DNA of 64,000 nucleotides from Dugong dugon (GCA_030035585.1 CM057469.1:62017501-62081500); one strand, 5' to 3'. Counted from the first letter of the stretch, positions 47,706 to 59,440 are shown. Translations and numbers: made by a program. The notes: a model not told the origin generated them from the letters alone.

Positions 47706-48930
47706 GAGTAGGGGGTGGTATAAAACTTTCTGGTTGACTGCTGAAGCTGAGTGGTGGTGTGGCTTTTTCACTGGTGTTTGGCTAAAATATGGTGAACGTT
47801 AACACACACGTTTTCTGTTAGTCGGCCCTTTTCCTTACTGTCGACTAGGGGAACGAGTTTTCTTATAACTTTTCTGTCTGCTTCTTGGAGGCTCCAGTTT
47901 GAAGACTTCTGCTCCACCCCGTCCAGGTTGTAGGGGAGGCAATAAGGAGATGCAGAGGTGCCTAAGCAGTCTTCCCCCTGCTTTCCTCCTTTCAGAGTCT
48001 TCTCATGCTTCTTTGTTGTGTTAGGTGCATGGTTTTTAGTTGTGAGAGAAAGGACCTGGGAGGAATGGAGGTACTCCATCTAGGCTTCGATAAGTTCTTA
48101 CAAAGTTGTAAAACACTTTCTCAGTGTTTCTAATGTTTTAAATTACTGTTTGCCATATGGAATAGTTTTAGTATTTCTAAATTTACCCATGAATTTATAA
48201 CCAACTGCAAGAGAATTCTTAATGTTCTAACAATGTTTTAAATATCAAGAAAATAACAATTTTCCCATGGATTTTTAAGATTTCTTTGCATAATTTTAGC
48301 CCGAACCATTATTTTTATGGTCCCACACGACCATACATAGAGAGGACTGCCTATAATGAATTCCGTTTTGGTAGGCATTTAATTTTGTTATGGATCAACT
48401 TGATCCTTTAAAGGCTTATTTTTAAGCTTTATTAAAGCTGGCTTTAGGAGTGTTTACTCCAGGATGAGTTTTTTCAGAATACTAATAAGGCCACTTCTGT
48501 AATTTCTGCTCATGATATTGAAAGGGGTCTTTCCTTTCTGACTGGTCAAATGTGCGTGTCTCCCTGTTTTGTGTGTTTGCTAGAAATTGGTGACTTTATT
48601 GTTCTCTGGTAGTTACTCTCTGCCCGTATTTTCATGGAGTTTTGCCCTACGCATTTACAGCACGTTAGTGTTCAGTCAGACTCTAAAGGCTTGCAAAGCA
48701 GATTTGTAGAGAATTTTCACTCCATAGTTTCTTCTTCTTTGTCTCGCTATCTTGGAAATTCTAGTAACCTCAGCTTGTTTGCACACTGATTTTTATTGAT
48801 TCTGTTGAGCAAGACTGCCATTCTCTGCCTGGGTTCTTCATTCCTGTAGTTTTGTCTGGAAAATGTCTCCAAGCTTGAAACCAATTTGATAAACAGGCTT
48901 ACCTCATTTGTCTCTTTCACTCTGAGATAA
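47706..48930. other. Degraded sequence, possibly old L1
   Basis: 47760-48090 read antisense resembles an old L1 5' UTR (repeated 'aaggaggaaagcagg', 'aacacaacaaagaagc' text). 48360-48900 may also be old L1 or retroviral antisense. I do not recognise any coding exon here. Confidence 0.25.
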
Positions 48931-49600
48931 TAGTATCAAATAAAAACAAATCCAGACTTAGATAAAGAGGTACTTTATTCAGAAAGAATATTGCAATAGG
49001 GAGATTTCTCTGATCTCAGAAATTTCCAAGCATCTCAAAATAGAAAAAAAAAAATACTTCTTATATAGGGAGGAGTAAAAAGAGATAGCAGGAACTTTGT
49101 GGAGGAGAGGGCATTGTTTGGTGGTGTGCACCTGCCAAAAACAGAGTGCTTCAACAGGAAAAGTTTTTCTTTGTGATTGGCTGATTCTCAGAATGAGCTA
49201 TCAAGGGAGGGTGTTCTGCACATTAGTGATTTAGTGCTTTTTTATGCATGGAGGTAAGCCAAATTTTAGGGGTCTTTGGAGAGGAGAGTGAGTCCTGGGT
49301 GGTGCAAATGATTGATGTACTTAGCTGCTAACCAAAAGGCTGGCAGTTCGAATCCACTCAGAGGTGCCTTGGAAGTATGGCCTGGTGATCAACTTTTGAA
49401 AAATCAACTATTGATAACTCTAGAGCACAGTTCTACTGTGACACACGTATTGCTATGAGTCAGAGTTAACCCAGTGTCAACTGGTTTTTGGTTGGAAAGG
49501 AGAGAAGCTTGACTGAAGTTTGGTCAAGACAAAACAAGAATAAGAAATGAGCAATTGTGAACATATAGGCAGTAGTCAGGCGTTGCCTGATTCCCAATAT
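48931..49600 (-). mobile_element. ERV LTR, interrupted by an AfroSINE
   Basis: The antisense strand has a CCAATCAC box (about 49172), a TATA box 'cctatataagaag' (about 49055-49067) and an AATAAAGT poly(A) signal (about 48968-48975) in the correct order for a class I retroviral LTR. An AfroSINE occupies 49288-49490. Its orientation is opposite to the env remnant at 49841, so the two may not belong to one provirus. Confidence 0.6.
49288..49490 (+). mobile_element. AfroSINE, long form, inside an LTR
   Basis: 'tgagtcctgggtggtgc' start, 'gctgctaaccaaaaggctgg', B box 'agttcgaatcc', and the central segment is retained. It ends 'ccagtgtcaactggtt'. Confidence 0.92.
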
Positions 49601-49840
49601 TTTCATATATTTGGTTTTGTTTCCTCATTATTTATGGCCGGAACTCTCTGTTTTTCTTGATTATTCTTGCCTGATATTAATTTTATTACCACTTTTCAAA
49701 CAATTATTTTTACCTTTATTTTCTCTACACTTTGCTGTTTGATTTCTGCTCATATATTTATATATATATATATTTCTACTTAGGCTTCTTTTTCTTTTTT
49801 TCTTTAAACAATATTTTATGTTGTTTTTGGTGAAAGTTTC

Positions 49841-50640
49841 TGCAATAAATTAAGATCCTATTTATCAATTTCTATAAAAATCGTGATTAGGGATCATGGC
49901 CTTGATGGGAGAACTTGCTGGATTAATGGTGGGTGATGTGTACACCAATGCTCAAGTCCAAAATCTATCCAGTGTTGTCCAAGTAGTCAGTACCGATTCA
50001 GGACAAAGTCTGTTAGCCTTACAGAGATCCCTGGATTCGTTGGCCTGTGTAGTCATGGGCCACTGAGTCACACTGGACTACCTCCTGGCTGAACAGGGAG
50101 GTACCTGCACAGTCACAGACACTTCCTGCTGCGTGTACATTAATGTTTCTGGGAACGTAGTACTCCGGGCTCAGAAAATCCTTAATCATGCTAAGTGGCT
50201 AAGGACAGCCCATACACAAATGGGTAACAATATTTGGAATCAAATCAAAGGATATTTACCTTCCATAACCTGGTTCTTTCCCTTTTTAGGACCCTAAAGA
50301 ACTATCCTTGTACAGCTTTTATTTGGTCCCTGCTTGCTCAAAGCGCTGATTAAGTTAATGTCTTCTCAACTCCAGCAGTTCCAAGTCAAATTAATAATGA
50401 TGGGAGAGTTCCAGCCCATTCCTGGGTCTGAGTCCAATAGCCCCAACAAAACTTTAGACCAGATGGGGGAGATTTCTACTCTGCTAGGCAGGCCAACAAC
50501 CCATTGTGAGCTTGAAGAAGTTACAGAAGAAGAGACCTCTGCCCCTACAAGCTCATAAAGAAGTATGAGTATGAAATCTTTCAGAGGGGAACAAGATAGG
50601 GAAGGGAAAAAGGGACTGAGCCCCTAGGCAAAGAACCCTG
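49841..50640 (+). pseudogene. Endogenous retrovirus env (TM subunit) remnant
   Basis: A + strand frame from about 49895 encodes the ectodomain of a retroviral transmembrane envelope subunit: a heptad-repeat helix, an L-Q-R-S-L-D-type segment, then a Cys-x6-Cys-Cys motif at 50106-50132 and a following tryptophan-rich/membrane-like stretch. A stop at about 50065 and later frame loss kill it. A purine tract 'tttcagaggggaac' near 50580 resembles the polypurine tract before a 3' LTR, but no LTR follows. The motif indicates a gamma-type Env. It is a fossil only. Confidence 0.75.
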
Positions 50641-50929
50641 AACTAAAAACATGTGCTTAAGTAATGACACAAAACCCATTATCTTGGAACGTGCAATAGA
50701 GAACAACCAAAAAAAAAAGTTTCAGTGACATTAGTTAGATTTTTCACAATGTGTCAGTGTTCTCTTTAATTGCATTCTGGTTGTTCTGTTTCCAGTCCTT
50801 CATTTTCTCTGCCCCTTTGTATTCTCATCTTTGCGTTAGAGTAATTGTTGGCCTTTTGATCTCATATAGATGGTTTTTTAATGGAACATCGTTCTCATGG
50901 GTAAAATAGCCTTTATTTTCTGTGCCGAT

Positions 50930-52037
50930 TTGTAATTTTGTTAAAAGATGACCTTAGGTGATAGTTAAAGGTTTAAAGAATATCTCAGGGTGATAGTTTC
51001 AAGAAGTCCTCTAGTCTCAACTAATCCAGTAAGTCTGGACTTTGTAAGAATTTGAGTTCTGCATTTTTCTCCTGTTCTGTTAGCATCCATCTGTTGTGGT
51101 CTTGATCAGCATAGTCAGTAGTGGTAACCAGGCATAATCTAGTTCTTCTGGTCTCAGGGTACATGAGGCTGTGACTTTTGTAGGCTTTCAGCTCTGTAGA
51201 CTAGTTGCTTCTTTGAGACTTTGGATTCCTTCTTCTTTCTTTTGCTCCTGATAAGCAGAGACCAGTAGTGGTATCTCAGATGACTTCTCACAGGCTTTTG
51301 AGACTCAGACACTACTCATCTCTCTAGGATGCAGAACATGAGCTTTGTGGACTATATTATGCCAATTGACTGACTTATCCCTTGAGACTAATGTTCTAAG
51401 CCTTCAAACCCAGGGAACCAACATTGCAAGATGTTTGGTTATGTCTGAGAAGTATCTGTAACTGTGTCCTCTGTGAATTTATATGCATGTACACACATAT
51501 CTGTACATATACATACATGTAGATGCTTCTATCTGTGCACGTGTCTACACACCTGCCCTTAGCTGTACACATATATGCCTATACACGTACATATGTGACC
51601 ATACACTTGTTTTTGGTTATTGGTGTTGTTGCAAAATTATATATCTCATATTCTTTAGCATGAACATCCTTTTGTGCACTTCTTGGTGGCATCATTACTT
51701 CGGTCAAAGTGTGCTCATTACACCCACATTCTGTACTTTTCCCATCACCAGAAATAACAAGTATCTATGATCTAGAGATTTATTTTCCACTCCTCCCCCA
51801 CCCCAACTCTGGTAACCACCAATGAACATTGGTCTCTGTATATGAATCTATTCTTGTCTTCTTACAAAAGTGTGTCATACAGTATTTGTTCTTATGTGAT
51901 TGACTTATTTCACTTAGCATTATGTCCTCCAGATCCATCCATGTTAGTTTATGATTTGTAGACTCCTCATTGTTTTTTATGGCTGCATAGTATTCCATTG
52001 TGTATACATACCACATTTTGCTTACCTGTTCATTCAT
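50930..52037 (-). mobile_element. Old L1 3' end
   Basis: Antisense L1 3' UTR ('tgatcagcatagtcagtag', 'atctagttcttctggtctc') runs to the ORF2 C-terminus (51780-52097, with M-W-Y-V-Y-T-M-E-Y-Y-A-A). It is interrupted by an LTR at 52038 and resumes at 52559. A variable (CA/TA)-rich patch lies at 51480-51600. Confidence 0.85.
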
Positions 52038-52558
52038 TGTTATCTGGTTATCTAGTGCTGCTATAACAGAAATACTACAAGCGGATGGCTTTAACAAACA
52101 AGTTTATTCTCTCACAGTCTAGTAGGCTAGAAGTCTGAATTCAGAGCATTAGCTCCAGGGGAAGGCTTTCTCTCTCTGTCAGCTCTGGAGGAAGGTCCTT
52201 GTGATAGATCTTTTCTTGGTCCCTGAGTTTCTCTGTGCAGAAACCTTGGGTCCAAAGGACACACTCTGCTCCTGGCAGTGTTTTCTTGGTGGTATGAGGT
52301 CCCCCTGTCTCTCTACTCACTTCTCCCTTTTATTCCTCAAAGAGATTGACTTAAGGCACAGCATAATCTTGTATCTTGAGTCCTGCCTCATTAACATAAC
52401 GGCCACTAAACTTGTCTCATTAATATCATAGCCGTAGGATTTACAACACATAGGAAATCACATTCAGATAACAAAATGGTCGACAGTCACACAGTACTGA
52501 GAATCATAGCCTAGCCAAGCTGACACATATTTTTGGGGGACACAATTCAATCCATGAG
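52038..52558 (-). mobile_element. Solo LTR, ERVL-MaLR-like, in an old L1
   Basis: About 521 bp; the + strand starts TGTTATCTGGTTATC and ends near 'caatccatgaga'. Same family as the other six. The L1 reads on from 'cattcattg' to 'ggcacatgggctg' across it. Confidence 0.88.
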
Positions 52559-52640
52559 AGGCACATGGGCTGTTTCCAGTTTTTTGCTTCAATGAACTTA
52601 GCTGTGCATATGTATGCCTGTGTCTCTTTTATTAAGTGTT
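52559..52640 (-). mobile_element. Old L1, continuation past the LTR
   Basis: Short piece of the ORF2 C-terminal coding region in antisense ('cacatgggctgtttccag'). Confidence 0.75.
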
Positions 52641-53214
52641 ATAATTACCAAATACAAATACAGCCTGATCTGATCTAATAGTCAAAGTATTAGAGATTAG
52701 GAAATTTAAAGCTCATTTTACTCTCCTGGGTTCTAGTCACTACAAATATATACAAGGATCACTATGTAAATGGAGGTTAGAATTGCAGCTTGGTTAATGA
52801 ACAGACCCTTATCCAATAACCAGGCAACTGCAGAAATCTCTGGTAAAAGCTGAAGTAGAGAACATGATGGAGATATATCTCCCGCTTCCCTGCCAATCAC
52901 GATTTGTTGTGGTCTTAGTCTTACAGAAAAGAGGCAGAAATAAGAAAGGGAGAGCTCTGCCCTTTCTTACTCATTCATAAAGCAAACAGTGAAAAGGAGA
53001 AAACTGTAGATCCTGTTTTCCTGTTTGAGCTAGTAACCCCAATCTCTGTTCATCCTGGAAATAAAAGAATAAAAGACCAATCAGAAGTCTTTCCAGTCCC
53101 AAAGTGAGAAGTGGAGAGAGAGACGCAAAGTAATCCTGTTTCAAAAAGAGAATGGAAGATTTTTCATCAGTGGAAATTAGGGGAAGGGATAAATGCTTCA
53201 TTTAGAGATGCTCT
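52641..53214. other. No recognisable element
   Basis: Unique-looking sequence. No exon or repeat recognised. Confidence 0.4.
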
Positions 53215-53560
53215 AGAGTACATCTACATGAGAATCAGCTGAGGTGCTTGTTAACTGAAATTCGTGGCTACTGAAGGAGACTTATTTTATCAGCATCTCT
53301 GAAGGTGAGGGGATAAACCCACTTGCCTTCGAGTTGATTCCAACTCATAACGATCCTTTAGGACAGAGTAGAACTGCCCCGTATGGTTTCCAAGGCTGTA
53401 TCTTTACAGAAACAGACTGCCACATATTTCTCCAATGGAATGGCTGGTGATTTTGAACCACTGACTTGTCAATGAGCAGCCAAGTGCTTAACCACTGTGC
53501 CACCATGGCTTCTTGGAGGTGAGAGGATAATACCTAAGATTTACATTTTAGCACCCCGAT
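53215..53560. mobile_element. Probable MER5A-like hAT fragment, split by an AfroSINE
   Basis: 'agaatcagctgaggtgcttg' followed later by 'tttacattttagcaccccg' resembles the ends of the old MER5A-type hAT element. An AfroSINE (53317-53515) sits between. The fragment is weakly conserved. Confidence 0.4.
53317..53515 (-). mobile_element. AfroSINE, long form
   Basis: Antisense 'gagttgattccaactcataa' to 'ttaaccactgtgccaccatg'. It retains the central segment ('gtatctttacagaaacag'). Confidence 0.92.
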
Positions 53561-54078
53561 GCTAAATAACAAGCATCGCAGTCACTTTATTGTAAAATAA
53601 AGTTTGAATGCTGTAACTTTAGGGAAGTTGGAAAATATTAACTAAAATCAAAAGAAGTACTCAAATTATTTTGAACATTGTTGTTAGAATAAAAAAATTA
53701 CGGATTATTTCTCTATTGAAGTTAATGTAATAATAAAAGTTGATTTTACACATTTTAGCAATACAGTGTTATATTACTCTGGGGCACAAATCGTAATTGG
53801 CATATAATTATCCTGAATTTTATATTTTGGGATTACTTTGGAGGCACTTGATTGTTACTCTAATACTACAAACAGACATTCAAATTAGTAAATTTTTTGT
53901 CCACTTCTGTAGAAAACAGTCGGAAGATAAACATACTATTTTTTTTTTTACTTAGCTTTATGTCTCGTAAACTGGTATATCAAATGCTTCTAAAAGAAAC
54001 AAGTAATTTGCTCCAATCTCATCTTGCATGTGAACAAACGTGTGTATATATATGTATGTGTGTGTGTGTATGTATCTT
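53561..54078. other. AT-rich, simple repeat at right end
   Basis: No gene seen. A TG/TA-rich microsatellite lies at about 54040-54072, directly before the RTE fragment. Confidence 0.45.
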
Positions 54079-54418
54079 GTGCTGTAATTGTTGTTAGGTG
54101 CTGTTGAGTTGGTTCTGACTCATAGTGACCCAGTGTACAACAGAACGAAACACTGCCTACTCCTTTGCTGTCCTTACGATCGTTCTTATGCTTGAGTCCA
54201 TTTTTGCAGCCACTGTGTCAGTCCATCTCGCTGAGGTTCTTCCTCTTTTTAACTGATCCTCTACTTTACCAAGCATGATGTCCTTCTCCAGGGACTGGTC
54301 CCTCCTGATAACATGTCCAAAGTACATGAGACATAGTCTCACCATCTTTGATTCTAAGAAGCATTCTGCTTGTACTTCTTCCAAGTCAGATTTATTCATT
54401 CTTTTGGCAGTCCATGGT
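54079..54418 (-). mobile_element. RTE (BovB-like) ORF C-terminus, left part
   Basis: A minus-strand frame (54157-54399) encodes Y-F-G-H-V-I-R-R, then S-L-E-K-D-I-M-L-G-K-V-E and R-G-R-x-x-x-R-W-T-D, the C-terminal signature of RTE-clade reverse transcriptases. It is interrupted at ATGGT (54414-54418) by an LTR and continues at 54935. Confidence 0.88.
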
Positions 54419-54934
54419 AGTCTTAGTCATCTAGTGCTGCTCCAACAGAAATACCACAGGTGGATGGCTTTACAAAGAGAAATTTATTCTCTCACAGTCC
54501 AGTAGGCTACAAGTCCAAATTCAGGGCATCAGCTCCAGGGGAACGCTTTCGGCTCTGGAGGAAGGTCCATGTCATCAGTCTTCCTTAGTCTGAGAGCTGC
54601 TCTGTGCAGGAACCTCAGGTCCAAAGGACGCTCTCTGCTCCCAGCACTGTTTTCTTAGTGGTATTGGGTTCGCATGTGTCTCTGCTCACTTCAGTCTTTT
54701 ATATCTCAAAAGAGATTGCATTAAGACAATAATCTTGTTAGCCTCATCAGTAAAACCTCATCACAGTGATAGAATTTATAGCACATGAGGAGATCACATA
54801 TAATCTCATCAGAGTGGTAGAGTTTACAACACATAAGGAAATCACATCAGATAACACAGTCATACAATACTAGGAATCATGACCTAGCCAAGTTGCTACC
54901 CACATTTTGGGGGGACAGAATTCAATCCATGACA
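54419..54934 (-). mobile_element. Solo LTR, ERVL-MaLR-like, in RTE
   Basis: 516 bp, flanked by the perfect 5 bp repeat ATGGT (54414-54418 and 54935-54939). The + strand starts AGTCTTAG (terminal T mutated) and ends CCATGACA. Same family as the others. Confidence 0.92.
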
Positions 54935-55247
54935 ATGGTATATTCAATATTTTTCACTAACACCACAATTCAAAGGCATCAGTTCTTCTTCAGTCTTCCT
55001 TATTCATCACCCTCCTTTCACATGCATATGAGATGACTGATAACACCATGGCTTGGGTCAGATGCACCTGAGTCTTCAAGGTGACATCTTCACTTTTAAG
55101 CACTTTAAAGAGATATTTTGCAGGAGACTTGCCCAATGCAATGTGTCTTTTGATGTCTTGATTGCTGCTTCCATGAGTGTTGATTATGGATCCAAGTAAA
55201 ATGAAATCCTTGACAACTTCAAGGATGTATGTGTATGTATATATTAT
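54935..55247 (-). mobile_element. RTE (BovB-like) RT, right part
   Basis: A minus-strand frame (54990-55292) encodes K-D-F-I-L-L-G-S-I-I, then I-K-R-H-I-A-L-G-K and V-L-K-S-E-D-V-T-L-K-T-Q-V, matching the RTE segment just upstream of the C-terminal piece at 54079-54418. The element was continuous before the LTR insertion. Confidence 0.88.
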
Positions 55248-55456
55248 AGGAGACCTGGTGGTGCAATGCTTAAGCTCTTGGCTGCTAACCAAAAGGTCAG
55301 CGGTTCAAACCCACCAGCAACTCCACTGGAGAAAAGACCTGGCGATGTTCTCTTATAAAAATTATAGCTTAGGAAACCCTATGGGGCAGTTCCACTATGT
55401 CCTATAGGTTGATATGAGTGGGAATCGCCTCGACGGTACACGATAACAACAACGAT
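55248..55456 (+). mobile_element. AfroSINE, long form
   Basis: 'aggagacctggtggtgcaatg' minus its last bases at the start, 'ggctgctaaccaaaaggtc', an intact B box 'ggttcaaaccc', and the central segment retained. It ends 'cctcgacggtacacgat', followed by a short CA repeat (55460-55475). Confidence 0.93.
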
Positions 55457-55744
55457 AAGCACACACACACACGCACATGTGTTTTTCATGTAAAGTTTTC
55501 AAATTAGAAAAAGTTGTATTTATTCAGTTGTTAAGTGTTTACTAGTAGCAGAACCAGAGAATGGGAGAGTTATCTGTGTTGCATGGGAACTAGACAAGGA
55601 ATATTCTTTTGGACCAATGGTATAGTTTGAGTATAATTCATGCTTCACTTATTTTTTATTTGATCATTTGAATATTTTTAGCTTTTCTTACGAAAATATG
55701 CATTTCAAGACACATTGTCCATTATAAAGAATGTAAATAATAAC
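55457..55744. other. No recognisable element
   Basis: AT-rich; nothing distinctive after the short CA repeat. Confidence 0.35.
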
Positions 55745-55975
55745 TGACTTATGGAGCAGGTACTATTTCCCTGTAATTGATGTAAGTTCTTTACATGTGC
55801 CATCTCATTTTACCTTCTAAATAATTCTTTGATTTATGTACTCTTATCTTCTCTCTTTTATATTGGAAGAAACTGAGGTCTAAAGAAGTTAAATCACTTC
55901 CCTAGCTTATTATGACATAAATGGTAGAATTAAGATTCAAATCTAGGTTATCTGACACCAAAGTCCATGCTCTAG
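55745..55975 (-). mobile_element. MIR SINE
   Basis: Antisense copy of the ancient MIR element: 'gaaactgaggtctaaagaag', 'ttaaatcacttccctagc' and 'agattcaaatctaggt' match the MIR core and tRNA-related part. Confidence 0.75.
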
Positions 55976-57544
55976 AACATAAATTTAGTGTACTTGGCTC
56001 TTATACCCAGAAATAGAATGCTAAACATTTCTACTTGAAGATGCATTATTATAATATTGGTCTCCAGAATAATTTTTTTTTTTTTAATTTTAAGAAGCAA
56101 GGATTTCTTATTTATTTCTACTGATGCATTGTGATGACATTCTGTTTTTAATAACACTTCTGCGAAGTGAGTCTTTTATGTTTGCTGTATTTTTACTGTG
56201 AGTTTAACATAAACATTGGATGAATGAAATTGAATCCAGTAAATTAATCTTTGCCGTTTAAAAAATAATTCTGTAGTAAATTGTAAACCAAGATTTCTTT
56301 AGCTGTAATACTTCTGACATGTGACCAATCTGCAGCTTTTGGCTTTTGCAATGAAACCTTATGTTCCATTTGTTTGACTTAGCACTATACTTCATTTTAC
56401 CAATACTTTGGCAGAAATTTCTGCAATTTTTATTTTTTAACATCATCCAAAATTTCCAAATTCTTTAGGCATACGTAGCCTACTCTACCTCACAGTGAGA
56501 TCCATGCAGAAGTATTTCTCTTCTTAGGAACGCTTTGTAACAAAACTAGCTCTTAGAGTCAATGATGATAAACTAATATTGATACTCAGCCTAGCAAATA
56601 CTGCATACTCTAGAGGCTCATGGAAGGAGTTTGCATTTGTGCAACTAGTTTTCTGTGGCTAGTAAAAGCTTCCTGGAATTGTGGGTGCTCAGGAAAAGTC
56701 TTAAATGAAAATGAGTATATTTCAGAAGTTGAGGATGGGCTGAGTATGCCATGGCGGGGAAGATGTAAATGCATTGAGGCTTATGCTTATTCTTCATTGT
56801 TCCCAGGGGCCCTTCTGTAGGAGGCAAGTAAGGAGAAATCAGTGATAGATTGTAGACAGGCCAGTGCAAGGTTCTGATGTGCTATATACAAGACACTGAA
56901 GAATTTGGCTCTTATTCAGCCTGATTTGGGGATCAGCGAATGAGGGTAAGTGGAGTGACAGTGACCAGATGGAAGACCATTAAGTTATACACTAGGAAAA
57001 TGTATTAGAAAGACTGGAGATTAAGGAAGCCATAATCCCAGGATAAAAGTATTTGAGAGAAGGTGGTATCAAAGATGATGGCCAGGTTTTTATTGACAGA
57101 AAAACTGGATGGATGGTGAAGCCACAAATGTAAAAAGTCAGTTACTTTTCAGAAACATAGTAAGGAAGAGTTAATTTCATTGACAGAGTGTTCAGATCAT
57201 AATTACTTTATAATTGATAACTAGAAAATGTGTGACTTTTGTTGTTCACTTAGTGAAAATGCTTATCAAAGTAAACATACATTTTTTCATACATTTGGAA
57301 AATATTACTGGCCACCATTTATCTAGAGGATGAACTAATCCTCAAAGCAAGTAAAATAGCAAAATAATCAAAATTTTAATGTCCTTCAAAATGAATCTTA
57401 AGAACGGTAGATAAATCATTCATGAAGCATTCAAGTCAAAACAGAACTTTTGTTTGGTTGTGTGATTTATGTAATGAAACAAAAGTTGTGTTTTCAAATG
57501 ACTATGTTTTTGTCACAGCCATTTAATTCATAGTTAACGTTTTG
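55976..57544. other. Intergenic/intronic, no CCP exon seen
   Basis: About 1.6 kb of AT-rich sequence. I looked for further factor H-type exons (paired cysteines, G-x-W-S-x-P-P-x-C ends with splice sites) and found none. The short frame at 56620-56820 is Cys-containing but has no CCP spacing. Confidence 0.45.
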
Positions 57545-57806
57545 GAATTTATTCTCTTCTACTTAGAAATTTCCTGCATTATTGGCTTTGGTATTCCTTT
57601 TTTATTGTCCATGTTCCCATGCTTATGAGGTGTTTGAAAATACCATGCTTGGGTCAGGTGCACCTTAGTCATCAAAGTGACATCTTTGATTATTAAAACT
57701 TTAAAGAGATTTTTGCCATGGATTTGCCCAACGTAATATATCATTTGATTTCTTGACTGCTGCTTCCATGGATGTTAACTGTTGATTCAAGAAGAATGAA
57801 ATCCTT
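57545..57806 (-). mobile_element. RTE (BovB-like) fragment, left half of the L1 target
   Basis: On the minus strand it reads K-D-F-I-L-L-E-S, then S-S-Q-E-I-K and D-V-T-L-M-T-K-V-H-L-T-Q-A, an RTE RT segment. It is cut at AGAATGAAATCCTT by the 5' end of the L1 at 57807. Its other half is found beside the proximal L1 copy at 4110-4250. Confidence 0.82.
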
Positions 57807-58139
57807 GGGGGCAGAGCCAACATGGTGCTACGGACGGAAGCACCGCGCTGTCCTCCACGACAAAGATCTGAAAAACTAAGTAAAACAGGGACAAACATCA
57901 GTCCTGGAACCCTAAGCATCAAATGAAGGCATAAAGAACTCGACCAAGCACCAAATGGAAAAAGAAACTGACAGAGAACAGAGAAAGAAGAGAGCGACAC
58001 AGTGGAGGTCCACTATCAGCTAACATGGTACAAATTCACCATCTTGGACCCCTTAGCCACCAAGAATGGTGAACAAGGAGTATGGGAATGCAGCTTCACG
58101 GAGCTCCCTGCAGGAAAGATAGTAGCTGGTAACCAGTGA

Positions 58140-59440
58140 TACATGCTGTCCCACCCCCCACCCTTCTGTGGTGGCTTGGCCGGGGAAGTGCTCACTCCTT
58201 GCCGCTGGGATTTGCAGGCTTCGACTGGCCAGCTCTTTCAGTGCTGTTTTTTTCTTTGTTGTTGTTGTTGCTTTTTAAAGCTTCTTTTGGTTTCTTGTCT
58301 CTTTCTTACCTCCTTCCTCTCCTTCCTCTCAAACACCTGGCTCTGTGTGCCATCTCCGTTCCTTCTTGACAGGCTGTGTCACTTCCTTAGTCAGCACTGC
58401 CCTACCAGTGGGCTCCCTGGGTGCACTTTTTTCTTTTTTGCTATTTTTCGTTTCTCGGTTTCTTCTCTCTCTCTCTACCTTCCTTATTTTCCTTTCTCCC
58501 AAATACCTGGTGCTGTGTGCCATCTCTGCTTCTTTTTGACAGGCTGTGTCACTTCCCAGGTCTGTACCTCCATGTCAGTATGCTCCCTGGGGCTATTTCT
58601 TTTTCTTTCTTTCTCAGTTTTTTGTGTCTCTCTACCTCTCTTCTCCTCCCTTCTCCTGTACTCCTGGCTCCATGTGGCATCTCTGCTCCCTCTTGACTGG
58701 CTGTGGAGTGCTGCTGGGCTAGGGAGCCCTTTCATGGGTCCGTGCCACAAAACCACTGGGCTCCCTTGGGGCTTTTATTGTCTTTTTTCAGTTTCTTGTC
58801 TCTCTCTACCATCCTTCCTTTCCCGTCTCCTGAACACCTTATACCAGGTGCCATCTCTGCTTCTTCTTGACGGGCTGTGCGGTGCCACATGGCTAGGGAT
58901 CCCCTTCCCCGGTCTGTGCCACCATGCTGGTGGGCACCCTCAGGCAAGTTATTTTTTTTCTTCTTCTCTTGGTTTTCTGTCTCTCTACCTTCCTTCTTTA
59001 CCCTTCTCCTGAACACCTGGTGCCGTGTGCTGTCTCTGCTGCTTCTTGAAAGGCTGAGTAGTGCCTCTCGGCTGGGGATCTACTTCCAGTGGGCTCCCTT
59101 GGGACATTTTTTCTTCTTCTTTTCCCTGAGTTCTTGTCTCTTTCTACCTTCCTACCTTTTCTTCATCCCAACCACTTGGTGTCCTTTTTTTATTTTCTCA
59201 GTTTCTTGTCTCTCTCTACCTTCCCTCCTTTCTTTGGACCATCTGGCTGCATGTGCCTTTCTCTCTTTTTTAAAAAATCTAGTTTCTTATCTCTCCCTTC
59301 CTTCTTTTCCTTTCTTCTGCCCTCCTGGCTGCATGTGCCACATCTGTCCCTTCTTGGTGGGCTGTGCCACATCACCCAGCTTGAAGGCCACAAGCACACA
59401 ACTTCCCCGGGTTTGTACGACTCCAACAGCAACAGCAGGC
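58140..59440 (+). repeat. Tandem 155-180 bp units in the L1 5' UTR
   Basis: The motif 'gtgccatctctg'/'gtggcatctctg' recurs at about 58348, 58519, 58675, 58849 and 59026. Each time it is followed by a 'cttcttgacaggctgtg'-like segment and a pyrimidine-rich (CTTT/CTCT) block. Spacing is about 155-180 bp. Tandem 5' UTR monomers are known in some L1 lineages, where they carry the promoter. Comparable units occur antisense at about 32000-33240. Confidence 0.75.

Noticed and set aside
51480-51600. Frame with a histidine/tyrosine-rich peptide
   Set aside because: It is a CA/TA-rich microsatellite-like patch inside an old L1 3' UTR.
56620-56820. Cysteine-containing frame between CFHR pieces, considered as a further CCP exon
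   Set aside because: No CCP cysteine spacing, no G-x-W/P-x-C end and no convincing acceptor/donor pair in phase 1.
58140-59440. Frames of up to 289 codons rich in S/F/L
   Set aside because: They lie in the pyrimidine-rich tandem units of the L1 5' UTR; the openness follows from low-complexity composition.
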